In this document: positions 1 to 9,790 of the stretch, piece by piece
Layout of the letters: each line of letters opens with the position of its first letter
How positions within the stretch are numbered: the stretch's first letter is position 1
NCBI GenBank assembly: GCA_020025825.1
Contig: JAHHRL010000001.1
Location: forward strand, 62,001-126,000
Reading direction: 5' to 3'
Length of the DNA stretch: 64,000 nucleotides
DNA from: Faecalibacterium sp.
Lineage (GTDB): Bacteria; Bacillota; Clostridia; Oscillospirales; Ruminococcaceae
The notes under the pieces: generated by a model
Databases searched by the model: none
Told to the model about the DNA's origin: nothing
Seen by the model: the letters and a program-made list of their open reading frames with translations, nothing else
Made by a program: the position numbers and the translations under genes

Positions 1-164
1 TGGAGGATATTACTGTAAATAGCGGTGTACCGATTTGGCAGTATTTTGTGCCTAGCTGGACATGGATTTTATCCGCTGTTTTTCTGCCGGGGCTGGCAGC
101 ATGCTTTTTAGATTGGCTCCTGTTTGCGGTAAAAACCATGCAAAATAGGAGAAAACCCCTGTAA
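1..164 (+). CDS. C-terminal fragment of a small membrane protein (paralogue of the 5863-6501 protein)
   Basis: Only the last 53 codons are inside the window, ending at a TAA at 162-164. The fragment has one hydrophobic segment (about WILSAVFLPGLAACF) followed by a basic tail. It aligns with the C-terminus of the protein at 5863-6501: both have a W-x-x-(Y/F)-x-(V/I)-P stretch, then a transmembrane helix containing PGL(A/L)AC, then a Lys/Arg-rich end. The function is unknown. It is probably the last gene of an earlier copy of the same membrane-protein module, directly upstream of the YfhO-type gene. The start codon is outside the window. Confidence 0.75.
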   Translation, partial: EDITVNSGVPIWQYFVPSWTWILSAVFLPGLAACFLDWLLFAVKTMQNRRKPL

Positions 165-185
165 ACAGAGGGGAGGAAACAGATT

Positions 186-2666
186 TTGTTACAAAAAGAA
201 AAGATACAGTGGAAGCCGCTGGCACTTACCGCATTGGTTACAGGTGTGGCTTTACTGGCGGCATATGCCGTGCTGGGGATTTTTCCTTTTGGGGACGGCA
301 GTGTGATTACGGGCGACCTGAACAGCCAGTATATTCCGTATTTTGCTCATTACCGTGATGCAGCATGGGGCAGCGGCGGCTTTGCTACTACCTTTGAAAA
401 ATCATTGGGCGGCAGTTTAACCGGCATTTTTGCGTACTATTGTTCCAGCCTGTTTAACTGGATTTATCTGGTAATTCCCGTTAGTATGTATGCACAGGCG
501 GCCTGCGTGGTGCTGTGGTTCAAACTGGTTTTAGCGGCAGTGCTCTTTGCCTGTTTTGTGGGCCAGCATTATAAGCAGATGCCCGCATGGGCGCAGGTTG
601 TACTTGGCACCGGATATGGGCTGTGCGCCTACAACTTAGTGTATTCCCAAAATATTATGTGGCACGACGGGATGCTGCTGCTGCCGCTTTTGTGTATGGG
701 TATAGACAGGCTGGTGCGTAAAGGCCGCCCGATGCAGTATGCCATTGTATTGCTTCTTATTATTTACAGTAACTTTTACATTGGGTACATGGCCTGCATT
801 TTTGCGGTGCTGTATTTGATTTGGCTGCTTTGTACGGAGTATCCAAAACACATCGGTCGTGTGCTGGGGCAGTTTACGGTAGCTTCACTGGCAGGCGGCT
901 TAATAAACGGCTGGCTGATTATGCCGCTGATTTTGGACCTGAACAAAAATAAGGGCGACCTGTTAGCCTTTTCCTTCTCGCTGAAACCGAAGTTTTCCCT
1001 GCCTGCACTGGTGCAGCAGTTGCTGCCGGGCTGCTTTGTTTGGCAGGATGCGATGGACGGACTGCCCAATTTGTATTGCGGCATTCTGGCTGTTTTACTG
1101 GCAAGCAGCGTATTTTTGTGCGGGAAACAGATTGCCAAAAAGGAAAAACTGGCATCCGGCGCAATTTTGCTGTTTTTGGTTTTGTCCTTCTGGGTTGAGG
1201 GGCTGGATACCATTTGGCACGGCATGAAAGCACCTGTATGGTTCCCGTATCGGTACAGCTTTTTAGTGAGCTTTTGGATTTTGTTTTTGGCGGCAGGCGC
1301 AGCTGCACGTATCAAATGGAACCGTACGCTGGTGATAAAAACACTGGTGGTGTGGGGTGCTGTTTTGGGTGCGGCGGTGCTGTTCCGCAAACCGGGCGTC
1401 GTATATCGGTACTTGGCATTTGGTGCCGCAGCAACGGTTGTTTTGGCGTGGATTGTGTTGCAGATGCAAAAAAAGCATTGTTTTTATAAAGCAGTAGTGC
1501 TATTGTGTGCAGTGGAAATGGCCGCAAACAGTGCTTTGGTGTTAAAGCAGTTTGAGCTGTACACCGTAAGCGAGTATCAGCAGTATGTAACACAGGGCAA
1601 ACAAACGGTGCAGGCGCTGCACGCACAGGATTCGGATTTTTACCGCATGGAAAAAACCGGCATCCGCACATTAAATGACCCAATGCTGCTGGGTTATTGG
1701 GGCGTTTCTCATTTTGGCTCAACACAGGATAACAGCTCGGTGGATTTGCTGATTCGTTTGGGTTATGGCAACTATGCAAGCTGCAACACCTATTACCACG
1801 GCAGTACCCCAGTGGCGGACAGCCTTTTGGGCATTCGCTATATTGCGGCAGAACCCAATGGCTTTGCACCGCCTTATGGATACACCCCTGTTGCTGTGGA
1901 CAGCCCTTGGCCTGTGTATCAAAATCCGTATGCACTGCCAATGGCAGGCGTGGTGGACGGCGAGGTTGCCGATTTGCCGCTGGAAAACGGTGAGGACTTG
2001 TTCTTGTGGCAGCAGCGTTTACTGGCGGCACTGGCACATGAGCCGAATGCGCAGGTGTATACTGCCGCAGAGCTGGAAACCGTGCAGCCCAACCAGCTGA
2101 AAATCACCACACAAAAAGCGGGCCCTTGCTATGCCTTTTTGGTTACGGGCACGGCTTCGGCAGTAACGGTAAACGGGCAGTCGATGGGCAACGTAAATGA
2201 TTTGGACCGTGGCGGGCTGATGTTCTTGGGCAATTTTGCGGCGGGTCAGGTTGTAGACGTGCAGTTGGACAAAGATGTAATTGCAGCGTATTGCTACAGC
2301 TTGGATGAAGCGGAGCTGCTGCGGGTAAGCAGCAGAATCCGTGAAAATGCACCGCAGATTCACCAGATGCAGGACGGAAAAATATCCGTTACAGCACAGG
2401 CCGGTGCAAATCAAATGCTGTGGATTCCTACAGGCTTTGCAGATGCATGGTCTGCAAAAGTGAATGGGCAAACCGTTGCACCTGTTCCGCTGGCAGAGGT
2501 GTGCTTGGGTGTGCCGCTAACGGAAGGTGAAAACACAGTAGAACTGGTTTGGAAAACACCGGGCGCTTCGGCAGGCGTTTTTGTTAGTTTGGTAGGGTTA
2601 TCGCTTTTGTTTGTACTTGCGATATGGGAATATAAACGATATAAAAATGAAAAAGAGGATGTATAG
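186..2666 (+). CDS. YfhO-family integral membrane protein (GT-C-like glycosyltransferase)
   Basis: This 826-residue protein has about a dozen transmembrane helices, a large C-terminal extracytoplasmic domain (about residues 440-790) and a last helix before a basic tail. After the first helix it has the family-typical GDLNSQY loop, an acidic motif of the kind placed at the active site in GT-C enzymes that use polyprenyl-phosphate sugars. YfhO relatives in Firmicutes take part in glycosylating cell-wall polymers. The start is a TTG behind an AGGGGAGGAAAC ribosome site; no ATG fits as well. It lies 2 nt before the aminotransferase gene, so they are co-transcribed. An outer-surface sugar transferase role using a product of this operon is inference. 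Confidence 0.75.
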   Translation: MLQKEKIQWKPLALTALVTGVALLAAYAVLGIFPFGDGSVITGDLNSQYIPYFAHYRDAAWGSGGFATTFEKSLGGSLTGIFAYYCSSLFNWIYLVIPVSMYAQAACVVLWFKLVLAAVLFACFVGQHYKQMPAWAQVVLGTGYGLCAYNLVYSQNIMWHDGMLLLPLLCMGIDRLVRKGRPMQYAIVLLLIIYSNFYIGYMACIFAVLYLIWLLCTEYPKHIGRVLGQFTVASLAGGLINGWLIMPLILDLNKNKGDLLAFSFSLKPKFSLPALVQQLLPGCFVWQDAMDGLPNLYCGILAVLLASSVFLCGKQIAKKEKLASGAILLFLVLSFWVEGLDTIWHGMKAPVWFPYRYSFLVSFWILFLAAGAAARIKWNRTLVIKTLVVWGAVLGAAVLFRKPGVVYRYLAFGAAATVVLAWIVLQMQKKHCFYKAVVLLCAVEMAANSALVLKQFELYTVSEYQQYVTQGKQTVQALHAQDSDFYRMEKTGIRTLNDPMLLGYWGVSHFGSTQDNSSVDLLIRLGYGNYASCNTYYHGSTPVADSLLGIRYIAAEPNGFAPPYGYTPVAVDSPWPVYQNPYALPMAGVVDGEVADLPLENGEDLFLWQQRLLAALAHEPNAQVYTAAELETVQPNQLKITTQKAGPCYAFLVTGTASAVTVNGQSMGNVNDLDRGGLMFLGNFAAGQVVDVQLDKDVIAAYCYSLDEAELLRVSSRIRENAPQIHQMQDGKISVTAQAGANQMLWIPTGFADAWSAKVNGQTVAPVPLAEVCLGVPLTEGENTVELVWKTPGASAGVFVSLVGLSLLFVLAIWEYKRYKNEKEDV

Positions 2667-2668
2667 CT

Positions 2669-3826
2669 ATGAGTGAATTTATTCCTTTGTCTGTGCCTAA
2701 CTTTTGTGGCAACGAGAAAAAATATGTAGATGACGCACTGGACGGCGCATGGGTTTCTACCAGCGGCGCCAAGGTTGGCGAGTTTGAAAAGGTCGTGGCA
2801 AACTATGTAAAAATGCCTGATGCAGTTGCTTGTTCTTCCGGTTCTTCCGGCTTGCACCTGTCCGCACTGGTTTCCGGCATTCAGCGTGGCGACGAGGTAA
2901 TTGTACCTACCCTGACCTTTATTGCATCGGTTAACCCTACCACCCGTTATGTGGGTGCCGAGCCTGTATTTATCGGCTGTGATGAAAGCGGCTGCATGGA
3001 CCCGGACGCAGTAGAGGATTTCTGTGCAAACCACTGCACCCTGAAAGAGGATGGCCTGTACAATAATCGTACCGGCGCACACGTTTCTGCTATGGTTGTG
3101 GTGCACGTATTTGGCAATATGGCAGATATGCCTCGCTTTTTGGAAATTGCCAAAAAGTATAAGCTGATTTTGATTGAGGACGCAGCTGAAGCACTGGGTA
3201 CCCACTACACAGAAGGCCCTCTGGCAGGCAAGTTTTCCGGCACGATGGGCGATGTGGGCGTTTACAGCTTTAACGGCAACAAAATCATTACTACCGGTAC
3301 CGGCGGCATTTTGGTTTCTAACCACAATGACTGGGCACAGCACGCACGGCATCTGTCCACACAGGCAAAAACCAATATGGTGCAGTTCTACCACGACGAG
3401 CCGGGCTACAACTACCGCATGACCAATCTGGACGCTTGCCTTGGCATTGCTCAGATGGAACTGTTGGAGCAGTTTATCACTAACAAGACCCAGCGCTACG
3501 AGCAGTATAAAGCTGCATTGGACGGCGTAAAGGGCTTCCGTATGCTGCCTTTCCGTGAGGGCACTCGCTCCAACCACTGGTTCTACACCTTACTGCTGCC
3601 CGACCGTTTGGACCGTGACACCGTAATTGACACGCTGCACGAAAAGAATATCCAGACCCGCCCTGTATGGGCACTGATTAACGAGCAGTGCGATTACCCC
3701 CGCAACGAGGCATATCATCTGGAAATGGCACAGGAATACCGCCGCTGCGTGGTAAATATTCCTTGCTCTACCAATTTGTCTGAAGAAGACTGCGCTCGTG
3801 TTATCGACACGATTTTGGCACTGTAA
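2669..3826 (+). CDS. legC: LegC-family PLP-dependent sugar aminotransferase
   Basis: This is a 385-residue DegT/DnrJ/EryC1/StrS fold-type I aminotransferase. It adds the 4-amino group to a nucleotide-linked 4-keto-6-deoxy hexosamine, an early step to legionaminic-type sugars. The PLP lysine is Lys205 in the FNGNKI motif, and Asp171 in the IEDAAEALG motif would bind the pyridine nitrogen. A DLYNNRT-type region near residue 130 and the overall length fit LegC better than the PseC or perosamine branches. The start ATG is 2 nt after the YfhO gene stop. The 4,6-dehydratase that would make its substrate (LegB) is not in the window and is probably upstream. Sugar identity is inferred from the neighbours. 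Confidence 0.85.
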   Translation: MSEFIPLSVPNFCGNEKKYVDDALDGAWVSTSGAKVGEFEKVVANYVKMPDAVACSSGSSGLHLSALVSGIQRGDEVIVPTLTFIASVNPTTRYVGAEPVFIGCDESGCMDPDAVEDFCANHCTLKEDGLYNNRTGAHVSAMVVVHVFGNMADMPRFLEIAKKYKLILIEDAAEALGTHYTEGPLAGKFSGTMGDVGVYSFNGNKIITTGTGGILVSNHNDWAQHARHLSTQAKTNMVQFYHDEPGYNYRMTNLDACLGIAQMELLEQFITNKTQRYEQYKAALDGVKGFRMLPFREGTRSNHWFYTLLLPDRLDRDTVIDTLHEKNIQTRPVWALINEQCDYPRNEAYHLEMAQEYRRCVVNIPCSTNLSEEDCARVIDTILAL

Positions 3827-3868
3827 AAAGAAACACCTGCGGGTGTAACGTAGAAAGGAGCGCTGCTT

Positions 3869-5866
3869 ATGGGGCTGCTATTAAGCCTGCCGGCATTGTT
3901 TGGCATTTGCTTTGGCCTGAAAAAGTATTGCAATCTTCCAGCAGGCGCAGCACCCTTGGCAGGGCTTTCCTGTGTATATCTGCTGCTGTTTTTTGGTGGT
4001 GTAGGCGGTGTTTTACCGCTGGCAGCATGGGCGATGATTCTTACAGGGTGGATATTGTTGCTGGTTTTGCTGTACCAAAGCTGTAAGGCAAAAAGTACAG
4101 CAGAACTGGGGTCTCTGTTTACACCGGGAGGTCTGGTGTTTTGGGGCGGAGCCATACTGCTGCTGCTGCGTCTGGTGTGGCTGCAACCGTCCTTTTTGAA
4201 CTTCGACGAATATTCTTTTTGGGGCGCAGCAATGCAGCTGACCTGTGAAAACGGTGTGCTGTATCCTGCCTGTGAAACAGGGCGCCCTTGGGTTATGACA
4301 GAGCTGCCGGGTATTCCGCTTGTGGGATATTTCTTCCAGCTGGCAGGCGGCTTTGCCCCGTGGAAAGCAATATACGCAGTGGATGTGTTGATGCTTGCGG
4401 CGCTGGCTGCTGCTGTAAGCTGCTGCGAGCGTAAAAGCCCCCGTTTATGGGGGCCTGCAGCGGCTGCGGTTATGCTGATTCCTACGGCATTAACAGTGCC
4501 CGGACGTACAGGAGCAGTCAGCACTACTTGGCTAGAGATTTTAGGCGACTTGCCGGCAGGCATTTTGTTTGGCGGAGCCGTCGCTTTTTGGCTTGCGGTA
4601 CGTGAGCAAAAGGGCCTTGCAAAGTGGCTGGTATTTCCGGTATTGTGCCTGACGGCAAGCGTGAAAAGCAACACCCTGCCTATGGCACTGGCTGCCGCCG
4701 GCATCATTTTGTTAGACTGGTTGCTGCTGCCGCCTAAAGATGCAGCCAAAGGGCTGCGCCCTGTATTGGGTCGTGCAGGCTTTGGACTGCTGGGCTTGAT
4801 AGTTCCCGTGGTACAGTATGGCATTTGGACCAAATACGTTACACCGTTTGTGCTGCAAAACGCAACAACAGGCGGTATGGGAGATACAGCAAATGCCAGT
4901 TTGCCCGCAGTGGCAATCAATGGCATTAAAATGCTTTTGGGCGGTACGGGAGATGCGTTTTTTGAGCAGCGCCGTGCAGACCTGTATGCTTACGCAGATG
5001 TAATGCGGCAGGCGTTTACCCAGCGGGATATTAGTATTTTCGGTTCGGGTATGGCAGTTTGTGTTGTAGTTGGCATGGTGTTTGCAATGGCTCTGTGGGT
5101 TGCACCCAATACACGCCAGCGGCTGCGTGTGGCACTGACTGCACTGGGCAGTACAGTTTGTTTTGCAGGATATTGGCTGATGCTATTGCTCAGCTATGCA
5201 TTTATCTTTAAGGATTCATCCCCCTCGCTGGCAGGGCTTACCAGCTATGCCCGCTATATGAACAGCTACTATGCCGGCTGGCTTTTATTGGCAGTGGCGG
5301 TATTGGCACATCAGGCAAGCAGCGGCAAAAAGCTGTCCGGTATGGTTGCCGGGCTGTTAACGGCGGTTGTATTGGCGGTGGCAACAGCCACTGCATGGGA
5401 GCCGCAGTTTACCATTTTGGGTGCAAGCCGCAACGTATACAGCGAAAATGCTGCCCGTACTGCGCAGGCACAGCAGGTAAAGGCACAGCTGTCTGAGGAG
5501 GACCGAGTCTTTTTGATTCAGCAAGGGGATGACGGCTTTTACTGGTTCTGGTACGCACAGGCATTGCTGCCTAACATTGTGGAATACGGTGCGGGCGGCG
5601 GAACCTACGGCGCACCTGTATATGAACAGGCACAGCCTTACTACCAGAGCTACACAGCTGCGGAAATGCAGCAGCTGATTGCAGAAAGCGGGGCAAACTG
5701 CATTTTGGTGGCCCAGTCCGACGAAGTATTTGCAAAAAGTTATGCTGCTCTGTTTACGGATGAACTTGCCGCAGCAGAGCATGGCATGGCACTGTATCGG
5801 ATTGAGCCGGAGGGGTATGTTCCCGTTTGGTCAGCACAAGCAAATCGAGAGGGGGTACCGGCATGA
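3869..5866 (+). CDS. Polytopic membrane protein, GT-C-like, unknown function
   Basis: The 665-residue protein has about 12-14 hydrophobic helices and a soluble C-terminal region from about residue 530. After the fourth helix lies an extracytoplasmic loop with NFDEYSFWG, an acidic pair placed as in GT-C glycosyltransferases and oligosaccharide ligases. I do not recognise a named family. It starts at an ATG 8 nt after AAAGGAG, and a small hairpin (ACACC-tgc-GGGTGT) lies in the gap after legC. Its stop overlaps the next gene by 4 nt (ATGA), so the two are translationally coupled. A role in transferring or polymerising the operon's sugar is likely but inferred. Confidence 0.6.
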   Translation: MGLLLSLPALFGICFGLKKYCNLPAGAAPLAGLSCVYLLLFFGGVGGVLPLAAWAMILTGWILLLVLLYQSCKAKSTAELGSLFTPGGLVFWGGAILLLLRLVWLQPSFLNFDEYSFWGAAMQLTCENGVLYPACETGRPWVMTELPGIPLVGYFFQLAGGFAPWKAIYAVDVLMLAALAAAVSCCERKSPRLWGPAAAAVMLIPTALTVPGRTGAVSTTWLEILGDLPAGILFGGAVAFWLAVREQKGLAKWLVFPVLCLTASVKSNTLPMALAAAGIILLDWLLLPPKDAAKGLRPVLGRAGFGLLGLIVPVVQYGIWTKYVTPFVLQNATTGGMGDTANASLPAVAINGIKMLLGGTGDAFFEQRRADLYAYADVMRQAFTQRDISIFGSGMAVCVVVGMVFAMALWVAPNTRQRLRVALTALGSTVCFAGYWLMLLLSYAFIFKDSSPSLAGLTSYARYMNSYYAGWLLLAVAVLAHQASSGKKLSGMVAGLLTAVVLAVATATAWEPQFTILGASRNVYSENAARTAQAQQVKAQLSEEDRVFLIQQGDDGFYWFWYAQALLPNIVEYGAGGGTYGAPVYEQAQPYYQSYTAAEMQQLIAESGANCILVAQSDEVFAKSYAALFTDELAAAEHGMALYRIEPEGYVPVWSAQANREGVPA

Positions 5867-6501
5867 AGCACTGGCTGCAAGTACCGCCCAAAAAGATGGC
5901 GAAACTATTTTATCTGGCAGGTATATTGTGCCTGATTGCCGCTATGGTGATTACCTTTGCGGCAGATACCGTTTTGTATGCCAGCGGGCGGATGTATCCC
6001 CAGACGATTACCTTGGCGGATACGGATTTGTACACCTTAGTGGATATGGAGTGGGACGGCGCCGATACATTGACGGCACTGTCCGGTGATGTACAGCTGT
6101 ATTTACAGCCGGGGCAGCGTGTGCGTACGCTGCGTTTAGTGGCAAAGTACGATTCCGATATGAGCTATGAGCGAGATTTATACTGGCATTTGCCCGGCGG
6201 TGGATACACCCCTAAACGGCGTGTATGGCCTACAGCCGGCCCTGACGGCAGCTGGCTTTATACAGTGCCGCTGCTTGCCGGGCAAAACCTGCGCTTGGAC
6301 CTGGCGGATCAGTCGGGCGTTCATATTGAGTTAAAGGCGCTGGAAATCAACCAGCGGCCTGCATGGTATCATTATTTTATCCCTACGCTGTGGCAGCTGT
6401 TTTGGCTGGCTGTAGTACCGGGGCTATTGGCCTGTGCGGCGGCATTGGTACAGGACGTAATAAAAATCCGCCAAACAAAAAAGGGAGGGCCTGAAGCATG
6501 A
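5863..6501 (+). CDS. Small bitopic membrane protein of unknown function
   Basis: This 212-residue protein starts at the ATG overlapping the previous stop, preceded by GAGAGGGGG. An upstream in-frame TTG has no ribosome site and would lie inside the previous gene. One helix lies near residues 20-40, followed by an extracytoplasmic beta-rich domain of about 130 residues, a second helix near 180-200 and a basic tail. The tail region matches the fragment at 1-164. No family is recognised. Coupling to both neighbours by ATGA overlaps suggests that it works with the preceding membrane protein, for example as an accessory subunit. Confidence 0.6.
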   Translation: MKHWLQVPPKKMAKLFYLAGILCLIAAMVITFAADTVLYASGRMYPQTITLADTDLYTLVDMEWDGADTLTALSGDVQLYLQPGQRVRTLRLVAKYDSDMSYERDLYWHLPGGGYTPKRRVWPTAGPDGSWLYTVPLLAGQNLRLDLADQSGVHIELKALEINQRPAWYHYFIPTLWQLFWLAVVPGLLACAAALVQDVIKIRQTKKGGPEA

Positions 6502-7547
6502 AATTAGACGAACTGTTTATCCGGGAGGACGCCACCATTCTGGAAACAATGAAGCGGCTGGACGAAACAGGACGGCGTATTTTGTTTATTGCTCCAAAAG
6601 GAGAGCTGAAAGCTGTTTTAACTGACGGTGACTTGCGCAAGTGGCTGCTGCGTGGCGGTAAACTGACAGACGAAGTACGTTTGGCAGCAAACTATAACCC
6701 CAAATATTTGCCGGTAGCGGACCGTGGCCGTGCCAAAATGGTTATGGAGCAATACGGCATTGATGCATTGCCGATTATCGGCCGTGATGGAAAAGTAAAC
6801 GATATTATGTTTGGCACCGGTTTGGACGTAGATAATCGGAAACCGGCCAATATCCCCGTGGTTGTAATGGCTGGCGGCTTGGGTACACGGCTGTACCCGT
6901 ACACAAAAATCCTGCCAAAGCCTTTGATTCCCGTTGGCGAGCAGCCCATCAGCGAGATGATTCTGGACCGCTTTGCAGAATATGGCTGCAAAGATGCCTT
7001 TATGATTGTGAACTATAAAAAGAACATGATTAAGTCTTATTTTAACGACTTGGAAGGCAAATCTTACCAGACCCATTTTGTGGACGAAACCGAATTTTTG
7101 GGTACAGGCGGTGGACTGTGCCTGATGAAGGGAAAACTGGACAGCACGTTCTTTTTCTCTAACTGTGACACGCTGCTGGACGTGGATTACGGCGATGTAC
7201 TGGAATATCACCGCAGCCACAATAATGTGATTACGATGATTTGTTCGTACAAGCATTTCCAAGTGCCGTACGGTGTAGTGGAAATGGGCGAAAACGGAAC
7301 CATTTTGGCACAGCGTGAAAAACCGGAGTTAAACTTTTTGACCAACACCGGTGTGTACGTGGTAGAACCCCGTGTTGTGGAAGAACTGGAAGACGGCAAA
7401 AAGCAGGGCTTCCCCGATGTAATTGAAAAGTATCGCCTTGCAGGAGAAAATGTAGGCGTTTACCCCATTAACGAGTCCAGCTGGATGGATATGGGACAAA
7501 TGGAAGAACTGGAAAAAATGCGCAGAAAGCTGGAGGGCAAAGTATGA
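6498..7547 (+). CDS. CBS-domain sugar-1-phosphate nucleotidyltransferase (PtmE-like)
   Basis: The 349-residue protein has an N-terminal pair of CBS motifs (about 1-115) joined to a sugar nucleotidyltransferase domain. The signature MAGGLGTRLYPYTKILPKP begins at residue 124, with the NTP-binding glycine loop and the catalytic Arg and Lys. Proteins with this domain order occur in legionaminic acid clusters; Campylobacter PtmE activates glucosamine-1-phosphate with GTP. It would supply the nucleotide-sugar entering the LegB/LegC steps. Its ATG overlaps the previous stop and its stop overlaps the next start, both by 4 nt. Substrate and nucleotide are inferred from context. Confidence 0.85.
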   Translation: MKLDELFIREDATILETMKRLDETGRRILFIAPKGELKAVLTDGDLRKWLLRGGKLTDEVRLAANYNPKYLPVADRGRAKMVMEQYGIDALPIIGRDGKVNDIMFGTGLDVDNRKPANIPVVVMAGGLGTRLYPYTKILPKPLIPVGEQPISEMILDRFAEYGCKDAFMIVNYKKNMIKSYFNDLEGKSYQTHFVDETEFLGTGGGLCLMKGKLDSTFFFSNCDTLLDVDYGDVLEYHRSHNNVITMICSYKHFQVPYGVVEMGENGTILAQREKPELNFLTNTGVYVVEPRVVEELEDGKKQGFPDVIEKYRLAGENVGVYPINESSWMDMGQMEELEKMRRKLEGKV

Positions 7548-8542
7548 GTGCAGTGATTATCGCCGAAGCGGGCGTAAACCATAATGGCAGCTTGGAGCTG
7601 GCTAAAAAAATGGCTTTAGTGGCCAAAGAGTGCGGCGCAGATGTGGTCAAATATCAGACCGCTGTGCCGGAACTGGTTATTTCTAAATTTGCGCAAAAGG
7701 CAGAGTACCAAAAGCAGACTACCGGCGACGGCGAAAGCCAGCTGGAGATGGTGCGCCGGCTGCACTTCAGCTTTGAGGCACATAAGGAGCTGAAAGAGTA
7801 TTGTGATTCTATTGGAATCCAGTATTTGTCCGCTCCCTTTGATATTCCCAGTGTGCGTTTTTTGGGCACACTGGATTTACCTTACATCAAAGTGCCCAGT
7901 GGTGAAATTACCAATCTGCCCTACTTGGAAGAAATCGGCAAGCTGGGGATGCACGTTATTTTGTCCACCGGCATGAGCACTTTGGACGAAATCGAAAGCG
8001 CACTGGATATTTTGGAAAACAACGGTGCTACCGGGATTACCATTTTGCACTGCAACACCGAGTACCCCACCCCTTACGAGGACGCAAACCTGTCTGCAAT
8101 GCTGGAGCTGGCAGACCAGTTTGGTTTGCCGGTAGGTTTGTCGGACCACACCACCGGCTGGGAGTGTGACGTAGCTGCCGCAGCTTTTGGTGCATCTGTG
8201 ATTGAAAAGCACTTTACGCTGGATAAGACCATGGAAGGCCCCGACCACAAGGCAAGCCTTGAGCCGGATGAACTGAAGGCTATGGTTACTGCGGTACGCA
8301 ACATCGAAAAGGCTATGGGCGACGGTGAAAAAAAGGTTTCCCGCAGCGAAGCACGCAATAAGCCGATTGCACGTAAGAGCATTGTTGCAGCACGTCCCAT
8401 TAAAAAGGGCGAGCTGTTTACAGTAGATAATCTGACGACAAAGCGCCCCGGTGACGGCATCAGCCCCATGCGCTGGTACGAGGTACTGGGTACTGCTGCC
8501 TGCCGTGACTTTGAAGAAGACGAGAAGATTGAGCTGGTGTAA
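7544..8542 (+). CDS. neuB: N-acetylneuraminate/legionaminate synthase
   Basis: This 332-residue enzyme condenses phosphoenolpyruvate with a six-carbon amino sugar to make a nine-carbon nonulosonic acid. The TIM-barrel domain (about 1-270) opens with IIAEAGVNHNG, and the metal-binding histidines are in SDHTTGW and EKHFTLD. A C-terminal SAF (antifreeze-like) domain begins near residue 280 (SIVAARPIKKGE). The family covers NeuB (sialic), LegI (legionaminic) and PseI (pseudaminic). The adjacent LegC-type aminotransferase and CBS nucleotidyltransferase favour LegI. It is coupled to the upstream gene by an ATGA overlap. Confidence 0.92.
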   Translation: MSAVIIAEAGVNHNGSLELAKKMALVAKECGADVVKYQTAVPELVISKFAQKAEYQKQTTGDGESQLEMVRRLHFSFEAHKELKEYCDSIGIQYLSAPFDIPSVRFLGTLDLPYIKVPSGEITNLPYLEEIGKLGMHVILSTGMSTLDEIESALDILENNGATGITILHCNTEYPTPYEDANLSAMLELADQFGLPVGLSDHTTGWECDVAAAAFGASVIEKHFTLDKTMEGPDHKASLEPDELKAMVTAVRNIEKAMGDGEKKVSRSEARNKPIARKSIVAARPIKKGELFTVDNLTTKRPGDGISPMRWYEVLGTAACRDFEEDEKIELV

Positions 8543-8568
8543 TCCGGCGGAAAAGTGAGGAGAGCCTC

Positions 8569-9759
8569 ATGGGAAATGTCCATGCAAAAAAGCGACTTGC
8601 CGTAATTACCGGTACCCGTGCCGAGTATGGTTTGCTGCGCCCTGTAATTTTCAAATTGTTGAAATCTGATACAATTCAACCACTTGTAATTGTTACAGGT
8701 GCGCACCTGTCTGCGGAGTACGGCAATACCGTGTCAGAGATTGAAGCGGACGGCGTACCGATTGCAGCACGTCTGCACATTTTGACCCACGGACATGGTC
8801 CCTTGTCCCTGCCGGAAACCGTGCAGGATACCATCGGTCAGTTCAGCCGCTGGTTTATAGAAAACCGCCCCGACGGAGTGCTGGTGCTGGGCGACCGCTA
8901 CGAAATTTTTGCGGCAGCGCAGGCAGCCGCTATGACAGGCGTGCCTATTGCGCACATTTCCGGCGGCGATGTAACGCTGGGGGCGGCAGATGATTATTAC
9001 CGCCACTGCATTACCAAAATGGCGGCATTACATTTCCCCAGCTGTGAGGACTCGGCACGGCGTGTTATCCGCATGGGCGAAAACCCTGCCATTGTTCATA
9101 ATGTGGGCGGCTTGGGCGATGAAAATATCCGTGCGCTGCCCCGCATGAATCTGGACGAATTGAGCGAGAGTATTGGCTTTGACCTGCACAGCCCGTATGC
9201 GCTGGTAACGTTCCACCCGGAAACCGCCGGCGGCGCAGACCCTGCCCAGCAAAGCGATATGCTGATGCAGGCCATGGAGGACATTACGGCAAAGCATGGC
9301 ATTCGCTGGTTGATTACAAAGGCCAATGCAGACGCAGGCGGCCAAATCATCAATCAAAAAATAGATGATTGGGTTGCACAGCACCCCCAACAGGCACTGG
9401 CAGTAACCAGCTTGGGCGTAAAGCGGTATTTGTCGGCGATGGCAAAGGCAGCCTTTGTGGCAGGCAATTCTTCCAGCGGTGTGGTGGAAACTCCCACCTT
9501 TGGTGTGCCTACTATTGACATCGGCAACCGCCAAAACGGACGGATTCGCTGCCAGAATGTAATCCATTGCGAGGCAGATGCAGCGCAAATTACCCGGGCA
9601 ATGGAAACAGCACTGACCCCGGAATTTGCCCAAAAGGCGCATGCTGCAGTCAGCCCGTATTATGGCGGCGATACCAGCGGGCGAATTGTTTCTGTTTTGG
9701 AAACTGCTTTGCAAAATCCAAACTTTGGCGCACCCAAAGGCTTTTATGATGGAGAATAA
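8569..9759 (+). CDS. neuC: Hydrolysing UDP/GDP-amino-sugar 2-epimerase (NeuC/LegG family)
   Basis: This 396-residue GT-B fold enzyme removes the nucleotide and inverts C2, giving the ManNAc-type sugar used by the synthase. The motifs are GTRAEYGLL near the N-terminus, GDRYE, and HISGGDV followed by DDYYRH-ITKM in the middle, plus the C-terminal nucleotide pocket GNSSSGVVE. These are diagnostic of hydrolysing 2-epimerases of the NeuC/LegG group. The start ATG lies behind GTGAGGAGAG, 26 nt after neuB. Whether the donor is UDP-GlcNAc (NeuC) or a 2,4-diacetamido-6-deoxy sugar (LegG) cannot be read from the sequence; context favours the latter. Confidence 0.9.
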   Translation: MGNVHAKKRLAVITGTRAEYGLLRPVIFKLLKSDTIQPLVIVTGAHLSAEYGNTVSEIEADGVPIAARLHILTHGHGPLSLPETVQDTIGQFSRWFIENRPDGVLVLGDRYEIFAAAQAAAMTGVPIAHISGGDVTLGAADDYYRHCITKMAALHFPSCEDSARRVIRMGENPAIVHNVGGLGDENIRALPRMNLDELSESIGFDLHSPYALVTFHPETAGGADPAQQSDMLMQAMEDITAKHGIRWLITKANADAGGQIINQKIDDWVAQHPQQALAVTSLGVKRYLSAMAKAAFVAGNSSSGVVETPTFGVPTIDIGNRQNGRIRCQNVIHCEADAAQITRAMETALTPEFAQKAHAAVSPYYGGDTSGRIVSVLETALQNPNFGAPKGFYDGE

Positions 9760-9790
9760 TCCCGACAGGGTTTAGAATAGGAGAACGAAC

